Assembly (NCBI GenBank): GCA_018693105.1
Contig: JABHLN010000025.1
Coordinates: 1-40,704 of the forward strand
Origin: Desulfobacterales bacterium
Lineage (GTDB): Bacteria > Desulfobacterota > Desulfobacteria > Desulfobacterales > SURF-7
Direction of reading: 5' to 3'
Length of the DNA stretch: 40,704 bases
Shown here: positions 19,260 through 29,351 of the stretch, one piece after another
How the letters are laid out: every line of letters starts with the position of its first letter
Position numbering within the stretch: position 1 is the first letter of the stretch
Position numbers and translations under genes: made by a program
Notes under the pieces: generated by a model
The model's database searches: none
Told to the model about the DNA's origin: nothing
Seen by the model: only the letters and a program-made list of their open reading frames with translations

Positions 19260-20177
19260 TCAATCGATAGTCAAATTATTTCTTCCCGATTCTTTGCTCT
19301 TATACAAAAGGGTATCTGCTCTTTTTATGAGACTATCAATAGTGTCATTTTCGTTAACTATTGAAGCTCCAACTGAAATTGTGACATAAAGCTTCTCGTT
19401 TTCATGAATTATGTATGAATTTTCTATCATTAAACGAAGCCGGTCACCCAATATTTTAAGGTCTTTTACATCAATATTACGTATAATACCAATAAACTCA
19501 TCACCTCCCCAACGGCCATAACAATCAAAAGGCCTGGCGTTGGTTGTAAAGGTACTCGCAACAAATTTTAGAACATCATCACCCACATCATGACCATAAT
19601 TGTCATTAACGTTTTTAAAATGGTCAATATCCATAAATAAAATACCAAATTGCACATTAAAACGTTTATATTCTTCGAATATGCTTTGAACTTCTCTCTC
19701 AATATAGTTTCTGTTTGCTAATTGAGTAAGATTGTCAAGAAGAGCTAACTTTTCAAGTTCTATTACCCTTAATTCATTGGCTGCCTGATAACTGATATCT
19801 GAAAATAATTCAATCCCGCCTATTATATTACCGTCTTTGTCAGTTAATTTGCTGACCCGAATAGAAACAGGTATTCTGTGACCGTTCTTATTGTGTATGT
19901 ATACCTCAGCTTCACGAGGCTTTCCATCAGCAATGGTTGCGTCAATAGGGCACATTCGGGCACAAAGATTATTACCATCACTATCTACATGAGTCAGTAT
20001 ATTATCAGAACAGGATTTACCAACAACCTCATCAGCAGTAAACCCTGAAATCTGCTCAGCAGCATTATTCCAATATGTTATAACCTTGTCCCGGTCCACA
20101 CAATATAAACCATCATGAAGGTTTTCAATAATATTTTCATAAGAGTCTTTTTCTAACTTCATAGGTTTTCCTGTCAA
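19260..20177 (-). CDS. PAS-GGDEF diguanylate cyclase
   Basis: PAS motif (DGLYCVDRDKVITYWNNAAEQISGF), FMDIDHFKNVND, RPFD I-site five residues before GGDEF (GRWGGDEFIGI). Confidence 0.93.
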   Translation of the reverse strand: MTGKPMKLEKDSYENIIENLHDGLYCVDRDKVITYWNNAAEQISGFTADEVVGKSCSDNILTHVDSDGNNLCARMCPIDATIADGKPREAEVYIHNKNGHRIPVSIRVSKLTDKDGNIIGGIELFSDISYQAANELRVIELEKLALLDNLTQLANRNYIEREVQSIFEEYKRFNVQFGILFMDIDHFKNVNDNYGHDVGDDVLKFVASTFTTNARPFDCYGRWGGDEFIGIIRNIDVKDLKILGDRLRLMIENSYIIHENEKLYVTISVGASIVNENDTIDSLIKRADTLLYKSKESGRNNLTID

Positions 20178-20739
20178 TTTTTATTGGTGGTTGCTTATTC
20201 TGCAGAATATTATTTATTCAATGACATGATTCATTTAATATATCAAGTTTCTTGATTTTTCAATCCAAGATTAGGCAAAGCTTGTTTTTTGGATTTAATA
20301 AACTGTGGTATTTCGTGAGATATGGAAAACTAAGAATGTGAACAGAATGATTTTCCTTTTTTTGCATTTTGATATGAAATAGGATATAAAACGAGAATTC
20401 AAACTATTCCCCAATAGATGGGGTGCCATCTATTTATAAAGCAGGATATTTTTACCATTTTTTATATATGCTTTATTAACTTTTAAAAATTGAATCGAAA
20501 CAAATCCTTTATTATATCGTTCCACCGAGTACTTATCACGACAGTGAAATCTTGATTCGGTAATGAATAATATTATCAATATCCAAAGGGAGAATTGTTA
20601 AAATCCCAATTAAATTTATAAGTGAATAGTGCAGTTGAGCAGATTGCAGACATCAACAACTCAGGCAATTTAACTCAAAGGTTTTGTTGAAGACATTGAG
20701 ATAAGACTATTTGTAATTTTATCATAAGGAGAAAATAAA

Positions 20740-21828
20740 ATGGGAAAAAGCAACCTGTTTGAACCGATTTCAATAGGAAACCTTAATTATAAAAATAGAA
20801 TTGCTATGGCGCCTATGACCCGGGGGCGTGCTGGATTGGAACGTGTACCAAATGATTTAATGGCCGAATATTATTATCAGAGGTCCGGTGCCGGCCTACT
20901 GATATCAGAGGCGACCGTGGTTTCAAAGCAAGGGATCGGCTGGAATGATTCACCCGGGATCTACACTGAAGGAATGGTGGAGGGTTGGCGTAAAGTCACG
21001 GAAAGAATCAAGCCAACAGGGTCTCATCTTTTCCTTCAGCTTTGGCATTGCGGCAGATCTTCACATAGTGAATTTCATAACGGCGAACTTCCGGTTTCTG
21101 CTTCAGCAATTAAGCTCAACGGAGATCATATACACACACCTTTAGGCAACAAGCCTTATGAAACACCAAGAGCATTATCAGTTGATGAAATCAAAGAGAC
21201 TATTAGTGACTACCGCAAAGCAGCTGTAAATGCTAAAGAAGCCGGTTTCTCAGGGGTAGAAGTTCACGGTGCCAATGGGTATTTGATTAACCAGTTCCTT
21301 GATTCGAAAACGAATCACCGGGATGATGAATACGGGGGAAGCCTTGAAAACAGATTCCGTTTTTTTAAAGAAGCGCTGGAAGCTGTTTTGGAGGTCTGGG
21401 ATAAAGAGCAGGTGGGTGTCCGTATTTCACCAAACGGCGTTTTTAATGATGTGGGCAGCGAAGACTTTAGAGAAACCTATATTTATGTGGTTAAAGAACT
21501 AGACAAATTAAACCTTGGCTATCTGCATATTATGGATGGTCTGGCCTTTGGCTTTCACGAAAAAGGTGAACCAATGACCTTGGCAGAATTTAAAACCATT
21601 TATAATGGGGTAATTGTTGGTAATTGTGGTTACACCAAAGAAGCTGCTGAAGAAAGAATAGCTGAAGGAAATGCCGATTTGATTGCTTTTGGCCGTCCTT
21701 TTATTACTAACCCTGACCTGGCAGAACGATTCATGAATAACCTGCCTCTAAATCCTTATGATGATATGTCATTCTGGTATACTTCAGGTGCCAGGGGTTA
21801 TACTGATTACGAGACACTTAAATCATGA
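20740..21828 (+). CDS. Old-yellow-enzyme family NADH:flavin oxidoreductase/alkene reductase (NemA-like)
   Basis: 362 aa; NRIAMAPMTRGRA, LQLWHCGRSSH, GVEVHGANGYLINQFLDSKTNHRDDEYGGSLENRFRF, FGRPFITNPDL. Confidence 0.95.
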   Translation: MGKSNLFEPISIGNLNYKNRIAMAPMTRGRAGLERVPNDLMAEYYYQRSGAGLLISEATVVSKQGIGWNDSPGIYTEGMVEGWRKVTERIKPTGSHLFLQLWHCGRSSHSEFHNGELPVSASAIKLNGDHIHTPLGNKPYETPRALSVDEIKETISDYRKAAVNAKEAGFSGVEVHGANGYLINQFLDSKTNHRDDEYGGSLENRFRFFKEALEAVLEVWDKEQVGVRISPNGVFNDVGSEDFRETYIYVVKELDKLNLGYLHIMDGLAFGFHEKGEPMTLAEFKTIYNGVIVGNCGYTKEAAEERIAEGNADLIAFGRPFITNPDLAERFMNNLPLNPYDDMSFWYTSGARGYTDYETLKS

Positions 21829-21977
21829 TACTCCTTGTAAGTCTGACCTGGTAAACAAAATGTTTCTCCTGAAAAGTAAAAAAGGCACTATAAGATCAAA
21901 GGGGATACGTCGCAGGCAGGCCTATTGCGCTGGATTCTCTATTGTGCAACTGTATAGTTGAAAGGGAAGCTTACAAT

Positions 21978-22709
21978 ATGACCTGGAATAATAATCGTTA
22001 TCTTGAGGAATGTCTTGTAATAGTCGCTTGTTTATTGCTGAATAGCTGTGTTTCGCCCGATGCAAGAAGCCCTTATAAGCAATATGCACAGGTGTCTAAC
22101 TCATCTGCACCCATATCAACTAATGATAAAGAAGCCTTGAAGAAGGCAATCGTAATTCACTTGGTGCCTAGTAAAAAGATTAAAACATCAATCACCACAG
22201 AAGACCCAATAATAGTTACCAATAATGTTTACTCGAACTACAAAGTTTTCGAAATCAAGGGCGACATAAATACCCGTTACAATATTGAGCTGAGAAGCCT
22301 CTGTGATTGTTTTGGAATGAACAAGCTGGTGCTTTATCCGATAGCGCGCCTTGTTGATGCGCAAGGAGAGATAATCAACAACAAACCCTCGGATGTTGCG
22401 TTGCGTGATCCGGATATGAAATACCCGGTCAATATTCAGATGAACTGGGAAGGCACGTTTAATAAGAACGGCAAGTATTATTTTCTGGTTTCCGCGTACA
22501 ACGAAAATATTGGCTCAAGTTACATCACTTTTAGCGAATTTGATTTTCTGGCAAGTCAAATACAGAAGCTTCCTTTGGCGGAAGCTTATCTTGATTTAAT
22601 GAACAGTGTGGGAAACCGAGAAGATGAAATCAAAAACCCATCATTACATCCTTTATGGGCTTTTCCTACAGGAAAGATTGTGGTCACACTGCGCACAGAG
22701 AAGCAATAA
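21978..22709 (+). CDS. Putative lipoprotein of unknown function
   Basis: MTWNNNRYLEECLVIVACLLLNSCVSP: hydrophobic segment plus lipobox-like LNSC; the ORF-track start at 21942 is less likely. Confidence 0.6.
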   Translation: MTWNNNRYLEECLVIVACLLLNSCVSPDARSPYKQYAQVSNSSAPISTNDKEALKKAIVIHLVPSKKIKTSITTEDPIIVTNNVYSNYKVFEIKGDINTRYNIELRSLCDCFGMNKLVLYPIARLVDAQGEIINNKPSDVALRDPDMKYPVNIQMNWEGTFNKNGKYYFLVSAYNENIGSSYITFSEFDFLASQIQKLPLAEAYLDLMNSVGNREDEIKNPSLHPLWAFPTGKIVVTLRTEKQ

Positions 22710-22809
22710 CTTTGCGGGTGTGCAGCACCTTGCTTCTGAGAAGAGAAAGAATGATAACAAAAAATGTTTAAACAATTTAAAATCAACTCAAGGGTTGGAA
22801 AATAAAAAA

Positions 22810-22837
22810 GGGTTTAGAGATGATATTCTCTAAACCC
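22810..22837 (-). terminator. Rho-independent terminator downstream of tRNA-Asn (minus strand)
   Basis: GGGTTTAGAGA-tgatat-TCTCTAAACCC, perfect 11-bp stem; on the minus strand it is followed by TTTTTTATTTT. Confidence 0.85.
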
Positions 22838-22847
22838 TGTATTTTGT

Positions 22848-22923
22848 TGGCTCCCCAGCACGGACTTGAACCGCGGACTTAGTGGTTAACAGCCACTCGC
22901 TCTGCCAACTGAGCTACTGGGGA
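22848..22923 (-). tRNA. tRNA-Asn (anticodon GTT), CCA encoded
   Basis: Minus strand TCCCCAGTAGCTCAGTTGGCAGAGCGAGTGGCTGTTAACCACTAAGTCCGCGGTTCAAGTCCGTGCTGGGGAGCCA; anticodon arm AGTGG-CTGTTAA-CCACT. Confidence 0.97.
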
Positions 22924-23022
22924 TCAGTTTTTCCTGATTCAGAATCATTTTTTTTATCCTGAAATCAAGAAGTGAATTTTGTAATAAAAAATGCTTTAAA
23001 AGTCAAGACAAAAAAGTCTTTA

Positions 23023-24801
23023 CTATAAAGTAATTTTCAACGCAAGCTCTTCGAGCTGCTCGTTGCTTGCATCGGATGGAGCATCAGTCAAAACACAAGC
23101 TGCTCTTTGTGTTTTGGGGAAAGCGATAACATCGCGTATTGAAGACTGACCGCAAAGCAACATTACAAGTCTGTCAAAACCAAATGCAAGTCCTCCATGA
23201 GGAGGTGCTCCCGATTCAAGCGCTCTAATAAGGAAACCAAACTTTTTATCATATTCTTCTTTTTCCATGCCAAGGGCTTTCAACACTCTTTCCTGAAGAT
23301 CCTTCTGATGAATACGGATACTTCCCCCTCCAATTTCAGAACCGTTGAGGACCAGGTCATAGGCACGAGACTTTACCGAAAGCGGATCGGACTCAAGCTT
23401 GTCATAATCTTCTTCCAGGGGCGCAGTAAATGGATGGTGCAAAGCCTGGTATCTTTTTTCAGTTTCATCATATTCGAACATGGGGAACTTTGTCACCCAC
23501 GCAAACCTGAATTCATTTTCATCTATCAGCCCTATCTTTTTCCCAATTTCGTTTCTCAGATGTCCAAGTGCCTCGTTTGTTATCTTTGGCTGATCAGCAA
23601 CAAAAAACACAAGATCACCTGGTTCCATATTGATACGCTCGGCCATACTTGCTTTTTCTTCATCTGTAAAAAATTTTGCGATTGGAGACTGCCATTCATC
23701 TTCTCTTACTTTTATCCATGCGAGACCCTTAGCCTTGTAAATGGAAACAAATTCAGTAAAACCATCGATTTCTTTTCGAGTAAAATCAACGCAGCCTTTT
23801 GCATTCAAGGCTTTGACCATGCCGCCTTTCTTAACTACAGATGCAAAAACTTTGAATCCGGTGTTTTCAACAATGTCCGATATATCTTTAAGCTCAAGTC
23901 CAAAACGAAGATCAGGCTTATCGAGACCATACCTGCTTATAGCCTCATCATAAGGAATTCGCTCAAATGGAGTTATCAGGTCTTTTCCCAGAACATCTTT
24001 GAAAAGATTTGTCACCAGACCTTCGGCAATATCCATTACATCATCTTCACCCACAAATGACATTTCCATATCTATTTGTGTAAATTCAGGCTGCCGATCA
24101 GCCCTGAGATCTTCATCCCTGAAACATTTAACTATTTGATAATACTTATCAAAACCTGATATCATAAGGAGTTGTTTAAAAAGCTGGGGAGACTGGGGGA
24201 GAGCGAAAAAGCTCCCTTGATTTACCCGGCTTGGTACAAGATAGTCTCTTGCACCTTCAGGTGTGCTCTTTGTGAGCATGGGCGTTTCAATATCAATAAA
24301 TCCATTGTTGTTCATGTAATTTCTTACGGAAACAGAAGCTTTGTGCCTTAAGAGAATATTCCTCTGGAATGTGGGCCTTCTCAAGTCAAGATGTCGGTAC
24401 TGCAAACGTATATTTTCCGAAACATCAACATTTTCTTCGATCATGAAAGGGGGTGTTTTAGCCCTATTGAGTATTTTTAGCTCCGATGCCATTACCTCAA
24501 TCATACCGGTTTTAAGATTCGTGTTTGTCATTCCATCCGGTCTCTTTTCAACACGCCCGCAAATACCTAAAACAAATTCACTCCTGATCTCATGAGCCTT
24601 TGCATGTAAATCCCTGTCATTTTCAGGATTAAAAACAACCTGTGTTACACCTTCCCTGTCACGGAGATCAATAAAAATAACTCCCCCATGATCCCTGCGG
24701 CGCTGAACCCATCCCATGAGTACAACTTCGGATCCGACAGATTCCGCATCAAGTTCACCGCAGTTGTGAGTTCTTCTCATTTCTCCAAGAATATCATTCA
24801 A
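23023..24801 (-). CDS. aspS: Aspartyl-tRNA synthetase
   Basis: 592 aa; GWVQRRRDHGGVIFIDLRDREG, FRDEDLRADRQPEFTQIDMEMSF, GGLAFGFDRLVML. Confidence 0.97.
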   Translation of the reverse strand: MNDILGEMRRTHNCGELDAESVGSEVVLMGWVQRRRDHGGVIFIDLRDREGVTQVVFNPENDRDLHAKAHEIRSEFVLGICGRVEKRPDGMTNTNLKTGMIEVMASELKILNRAKTPPFMIEENVDVSENIRLQYRHLDLRRPTFQRNILLRHKASVSVRNYMNNNGFIDIETPMLTKSTPEGARDYLVPSRVNQGSFFALPQSPQLFKQLLMISGFDKYYQIVKCFRDEDLRADRQPEFTQIDMEMSFVGEDDVMDIAEGLVTNLFKDVLGKDLITPFERIPYDEAISRYGLDKPDLRFGLELKDISDIVENTGFKVFASVVKKGGMVKALNAKGCVDFTRKEIDGFTEFVSIYKAKGLAWIKVREDEWQSPIAKFFTDEEKASMAERINMEPGDLVFFVADQPKITNEALGHLRNEIGKKIGLIDENEFRFAWVTKFPMFEYDETEKRYQALHHPFTAPLEEDYDKLESDPLSVKSRAYDLVLNGSEIGGGSIRIHQKDLQERVLKALGMEKEEYDKKFGFLIRALESGAPPHGGLAFGFDRLVMLLCGQSSIRDVIAFPKTQRAACVLTDAPSDASNEQLEELALKITL

Positions 24802-24812
24802 TGGTCAATCCC

Positions 24813-26081
24813 CTATATTAATTTTTTTATATTATCGATAATATTGTTTATACTTATTTCAGTCTGTTCTTTTGTTTTCATATTTCTTAATATGGCAAAT
24901 CCACTTTCAAGTTCATTTTCACCAAATATAAGCACGTGCATTGCATCCAGCCTGTCTGCCCGTTTCATCTGACTCTTCAGACTTTTCCCACCAAGGTCCA
25001 TTTCAGTTCGTATACCTTCAAGATTAAACAGACATTGCCAGTTAAAGGCTTCGGAAACACACCTGTCACCAAGAGCGGCAATATACAGGCTCGGTTTATT
25101 TATAAAATCTTCAACGTTAAGACCCGCTATATCAATAAGCCTTTCAAAACCGACTCCGAAACCGATTGCCGGCTGTTCAGGCCCTCCAAGAGCCTTTACA
25201 AGACCGTCATACCTTCCACCACCTGCAACAGCATTCTGAGCGCCAAGCATTTCAGTTTGGATCTCAAAGGTGGTACGGGTATAATAATCAAGGCCTCTTA
25301 CCAGACGCTTGTCAACTTTAAACGGTATATCCATTTTTTCAAGAGAAGATATGAATGTTTCAAAATGATTTCTGCATTCAGTGCATAAAAAATCACTTAT
25401 CGACGGCGCATCTGAAAGAGCCTCCCTGCATGAAGGAACTTTACAATCAAGAGTTCTCATAGGATTTTTACCGCTACGTCTTGTACAATCTTCACATAGT
25501 TTGTCCTTTACAGATTCCAGCACATCTTCAAGTGCTTTGTTAAATTTAGGCCTGCATTCCGGACATCCTAAAGAATTGACATGGGCTTTCACATCAGGAA
25601 TCGACAGTCTTTCAAAAAGCTTAGTAATCAGGAGTATTACCTGGGCATCCATAAGTGGTGATGTGACACCGAAAACTTCGGCGTTAATCTGGTAGAACTG
25701 ACGATATCTTCCTTTCTGAGGTCTTTCCCTGCGAAACATGGGGCCTATAGTGTACAACTTTCTTACAGGATCTGTTGCATACATTTTATGTTGAATATAA
25801 GATCTGACAACAGATGCCGTAGCTTCCGGCCTGAGTGTGATAAGGTCACCTTTTCTATCGGGAAAGGTATACATTTCCTTTTCCACAATATCGGTTTCCT
25901 CACCAATACTCCTTTTAAAAAGCTCCGTCCGCTCAAGAATCGGTGTTCGGATTTCAGTGAAACCAAAATCCTCAAAAAGAGCACGTGTTATTTTTTCCAC
26001 ATGCTGCCATACTTCAACTTCACCTGGAAGTATGTCTTTGAAACCCCTGATAAGCTGTATCATACTATTATAAACTTTCAA
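24813..26081 (-). CDS. hisS: Histidyl-tRNA synthetase
   Basis: 422 aa; RGFKDILPGE, LRPEATASVVRSYI, FRRERPQKGRYRQFYQINAEVFG, LVRGLDYYTRTTFE. Confidence 0.97.
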   Translation of the reverse strand: MKVYNSMIQLIRGFKDILPGEVEVWQHVEKITRALFEDFGFTEIRTPILERTELFKRSIGEETDIVEKEMYTFPDRKGDLITLRPEATASVVRSYIQHKMYATDPVRKLYTIGPMFRRERPQKGRYRQFYQINAEVFGVTSPLMDAQVILLITKLFERLSIPDVKAHVNSLGCPECRPKFNKALEDVLESVKDKLCEDCTRRSGKNPMRTLDCKVPSCREALSDAPSISDFLCTECRNHFETFISSLEKMDIPFKVDKRLVRGLDYYTRTTFEIQTEMLGAQNAVAGGGRYDGLVKALGGPEQPAIGFGVGFERLIDIAGLNVEDFINKPSLYIAALGDRCVSEAFNWQCLFNLEGIRTEMDLGGKSLKSQMKRADRLDAMHVLIFGENELESGFAILRNMKTKEQTEISINNIIDNIKKLI

Positions 26082-26341
26082 TTTCGTTAGTTTTATTCAA
26101 TAACCACAACTCTGTTTTCAAGTCATGCATAAATTTTTTATATTATATAACTGCACAAGTTTAGTCAATATTTATGTTACTTTAGGTAAAAGTAAAATAT
26201 TTGATTTACTAATAATTTATATAGTTACACATGGTATGGAACAAAAGAAGCCGATTATTATTTTTTGCTTTCTTTCCATTTAAAATAGGGATAAAATGTA
26301 AAAAAGTTATATAGCTTCAAAAAACTTACTACTTAGTTAAA

Positions 26342-26430
26342 TTGCTTACGTAAAAAAATAGTATGACCGATGAGTAATTAAGCCGTGGTATTTCATATAT
26401 AAGCCATGGCGCTTGGCTAAACACGATAAT
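26342..26430 (-). repeat. Degenerate copy of the dispersed element
   Basis: gtaaaaaaatagtatgaccgatgagtaatt...catatataagccatggcgcttggctaaac aligns, with mismatches, to copy 1 gtaaaaaagtataaccgatggctaagt...catatacaaggcatag...ggc. Confidence 0.55.
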
Positions 26431-26477
26431 TTATAAATCCAATCAATAATTATTTTTCTTAATAAAATGGAGGATCC

Positions 26478-27266
26478 ATGAAATCTCAAATAACACTTAC
26501 CTCCCTGTATAAGATGAAAGAAAAGGGTGAGAAAATAGCTGTTCTCACTGCATATGATTACCCGTTTGCAACTATGGCGGATGAATCAGGCATACATATC
26601 ATACTTGTAGGAGATTCACTTGGAAATGTTGTGCAGGGCCAAAAAACAACCCTGCCGGTAACTATGGATGAAATGATATACCACACCCGCATTGTATCTA
26701 GAGCTGTAAAACACGCCATGGTTATCGGTGACATGCCCTTTTTGTCCTATCAGGCAAGCATAAAAGATGCAATTTACAACGCGGGCCGTTTTTTAAAAGA
26801 GGCCGGAGCGGGAGCAGTGAAACTCGAAGGTGGAGCTTCGGTAAGTGAACTGATTAAAGCAATCTCTGATGCATCTATACCGGTTCAGGCTCATATCGGC
26901 CTTACTCCCCAGTCAGTGCATAAAATGGGCGGATTCAAGGTACAGCGTGATGAAGATCGTCTTATGGAAGATGCTATAAAAGTTGAAGAGGCCGGAGCCT
27001 TTTCGGTAGTACTGGAGGGAATACCTGCCGATATTTCAAAAAAAATAACCGACAATCTTAAAATACCTACAATAGGAATAGGTGCAGGTCCTGATTGCGA
27101 TGGGCAGGTGCTGGTTTTGCATGATCTTCTTGGCCTTAATCTGCGACACCTTCCGAAATTCGTAAAACAATATGCCAGCCTTGGTGAAGATGCCAGAAAA
27201 GGTATGAAAAAATATATTGAGGAAGTCCAGAAAGGGGTGTTTCCTTCAAAAGATCATTGTTATTAA
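26478..27266 (+). CDS. panB: 3-methyl-2-oxobutanoate hydroxymethyltransferase
   Basis: 262 aa; [55 protein letters not shown]. Confidence 0.97.
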   Translation: MKSQITLTSLYKMKEKGEKIAVLTAYDYPFATMADESGIHIILVGDSLGNVVQGQKTTLPVTMDEMIYHTRIVSRAVKHAMVIGDMPFLSYQASIKDAIYNAGRFLKEAGAGAVKLEGGASVSELIKAISDASIPVQAHIGLTPQSVHKMGGFKVQRDEDRLMEDAIKVEEAGAFSVVLEGIPADISKKITDNLKIPTIGIGAGPDCDGQVLVLHDLLGLNLRHLPKFVKQYASLGEDARKGMKKYIEEVQKGVFPSKDHCY

Positions 27267-27287
27267 CTTAGTAAAGGATTCTCTTTA

Positions 27288-28154
27288 ATGAAACCATCTT
27301 TTGCAATCGTCGGATGCGGCCGGGTGGGAACAGCCCTTGGCAGACAACTTGTAAAGACAGGCTATAAACTTGTCGGGCTGGCAAGTAAAACCATAACATC
27401 CGCAGAAAAGGCTGCCGGTATAATTGGTACCGGTGAAGCTTTTCAAACACCCTGGGAAGCCTCAAAATCTGCCGATGTTGTATTCATTACTACCCCGGAT
27501 GGTGTAATTAATGAGTGCTGTGAAGAAATATCCAAAAAAAAAGGTTTTAAAAAAGACGCAATAGTACTGCACTGTAGCGGGGCACTCCCATCTACCATAC
27601 TTTCAGGGGCAAAAAAATGTAATGTTCTAACAGGTTCAATGCATCCCCTGCAAAGCTTTGCAACATCATACAAATCCGGAAATCCTTTTGAGGGGATTGT
27701 TATTTCTGTTGAAGGTGATAAGGCCGCAGTAGATATTTCAAAAAAAATAGCAAAAGAGCTTGGTGCTGTATCTATAGAGATTAAAACTGACGGCAAAGCA
27801 ATGTATCATGCTTCGGCAGTAGCAGCATCAAATTATCTTGTGACATTAATGGATTTTGCTTTTAAGATTCTCCGGGAAGCCGGGATACCGGAAAATGAAG
27901 CTTTTAAAGTTTTAAGCCCCCTCGTAGAAGGCACCCTTGCAAACATTGAAAATGTTGGCACTATAAAAGCGTTAACGGGTCCAATCGCAAGAGGTGACAT
28001 CTCCACTATAAAAACACATCTGGAAAATATCAGCGACAAAAGCCCGGAATTATTGAACCTTTATAAAACGCTAGGTTTTTATACAACAGAAATTGCAAAA
28101 CAGAAAGGGACAATTAACGAGTCAACAGCCGGGGAATTAAAAAAAATATTTTAG
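27288..28154 (+). CDS. Rossmann-fold/DUF2520 NAD(P)-dependent oxidoreductase-like protein
   Basis: 288 aa; FAIVGCGRVGTALGRQL nucleotide-binding motif, GSMHPLQSFA, YHASAVAASNYLVTL; 21 bp downstream of panB. Confidence 0.85.
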   Translation: MKPSFAIVGCGRVGTALGRQLVKTGYKLVGLASKTITSAEKAAGIIGTGEAFQTPWEASKSADVVFITTPDGVINECCEEISKKKGFKKDAIVLHCSGALPSTILSGAKKCNVLTGSMHPLQSFATSYKSGNPFEGIVISVEGDKAAVDISKKIAKELGAVSIEIKTDGKAMYHASAVAASNYLVTLMDFAFKILREAGIPENEAFKVLSPLVEGTLANIENVGTIKALTGPIARGDISTIKTHLENISDKSPELLNLYKTLGFYTTEIAKQKGTINESTAGELKKIF

Positions 28155-28354
28155 ATAATACTATTTCTGCTACTCATTTTACTTTTTCCAAAAGTATCAG
28201 GCTTCATAACTTAAAACTCATTTACTATTATGGACAGTCTTGATTTAGTAATTTAAACCTTCAGGAACGTTCATTTTTCAGTCTTAATTTTCGTTTAAAG
28301 GAAATTGAATTATAATTTTTCGAGTATATTTCTTACCAGACTCACCTTAACCAT

Positions 28355-29179
28355 CTAATTCTTCTGCCCCTCCAAGTTATTTTTATTAATTTTTCTAACC
28401 GGCAGGATAAAAGCTCTCTCTTTTTTTCTCTGACGATGTATTTCTCCGGAATATAGTGAGACCGCATATGCATGAAGTTTTTTATCTGATATCCCTGTCC
28501 CTGTCCAATATGATGCATGAACAACAATATTTACAAAAGGATTTGGTTCAACAAGTGCAGGAAATTGCATTTCTGTATCAATTAAACTTTTCCATTGTTT
28601 TACAGTAGGAAGCTCCCAGTCTGTGTAACTTCCGTGCTTGAAATCCCTGCAGCTCCTAACAGCATCATTCCAGGTAACCGATGAAAAAAAGTCCAGTCTC
28701 CACCCGTTTTTTATCCACATAAGTTTTGTTGCATTATCTGTTATAGTCCCGTCTTTATTGTCTATGAATCGCTTTTTAGTATTATTTGCATATTGATTTT
28801 TTTGGCCTTTCTCTACTGCACGTTTTTTATTTATCTTAGAATTAAACACAACAGGATCATGAAACTCATATATACCACAATAACTTACCGCTCCTTCTAT
28901 TTTCAATTTATTCCATACTTTCATAGCCTTTTTCCGGTCATCGTATCTACCAAGATATACACGGTAAAACATTCCTTTACCTTGTACATCAGTCTTTTTC
29001 CAAAAAACTGTCTTCTCTTTTGTTTTCAAGGAGTTTGTATATTTGTTTGCATTTTGTAGAAGTTTAAATGATGCAAGATGGATACTATAGTGCGTTTCAT
29101 TTAATCTTTTAGCAAAGCAGTTTGTTAGAAAAAAAACAGCTGGGAAAAAAATAATTACTATTTTTAAAATATTTTTCAT
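28355..29179 (-). CDS. Exported protein with SPOR-like N-terminal and DUF1566 (Lcl C-terminal-like) domains
   Basis: Signal/lipobox-like VFFLTNCFA; THYSIHLASFKLLQNANKYTNSLK...FYRVYLGRYDDRKKAMKVWNKLK (SPOR-like); DGTITDNATKLMWIKN...WELPTVKQWKSLID (DUF1566). Confidence 0.75.
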   Translation of the reverse strand: MKNILKIVIIFFPAVFFLTNCFAKRLNETHYSIHLASFKLLQNANKYTNSLKTKEKTVFWKKTDVQGKGMFYRVYLGRYDDRKKAMKVWNKLKIEGAVSYCGIYEFHDPVVFNSKINKKRAVEKGQKNQYANNTKKRFIDNKDGTITDNATKLMWIKNGWRLDFFSSVTWNDAVRSCRDFKHGSYTDWELPTVKQWKSLIDTEMQFPALVEPNPFVNIVVHASYWTGTGISDKKLHAYAVSLYSGEIHRQRKKERAFILPVRKINKNNLEGQKN

Positions 29180-29351
29180 GATATAATATTTTACAACATA
29201 TAAAACACAGATTAATCAAGCATAAATTAATTTTTTCCATTGACACAACTGATACTATTAAATATTATCAGTTTTTAAATAGTGTTTTTCATATAATGGC
29301 GAAAGCGCTGGATTTAATAATTATCAGGGATATATCATATTAAGGGGAAGC

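Noticed and set aside
20625-20690. Short reading NSAVEQIADINNSGNLTQRFC* that resembles a HAMP/MCP fragment
   Set aside because: Only ~21 codons and no flanking homology visible; too short to call a pseudogene.
23197-24060. 287-aa plus-strand ORF opposite aspS
   Set aside because: Antisense to strongly conserved aspS, low-complexity Phe/Ile-rich translation; shadow ORF.
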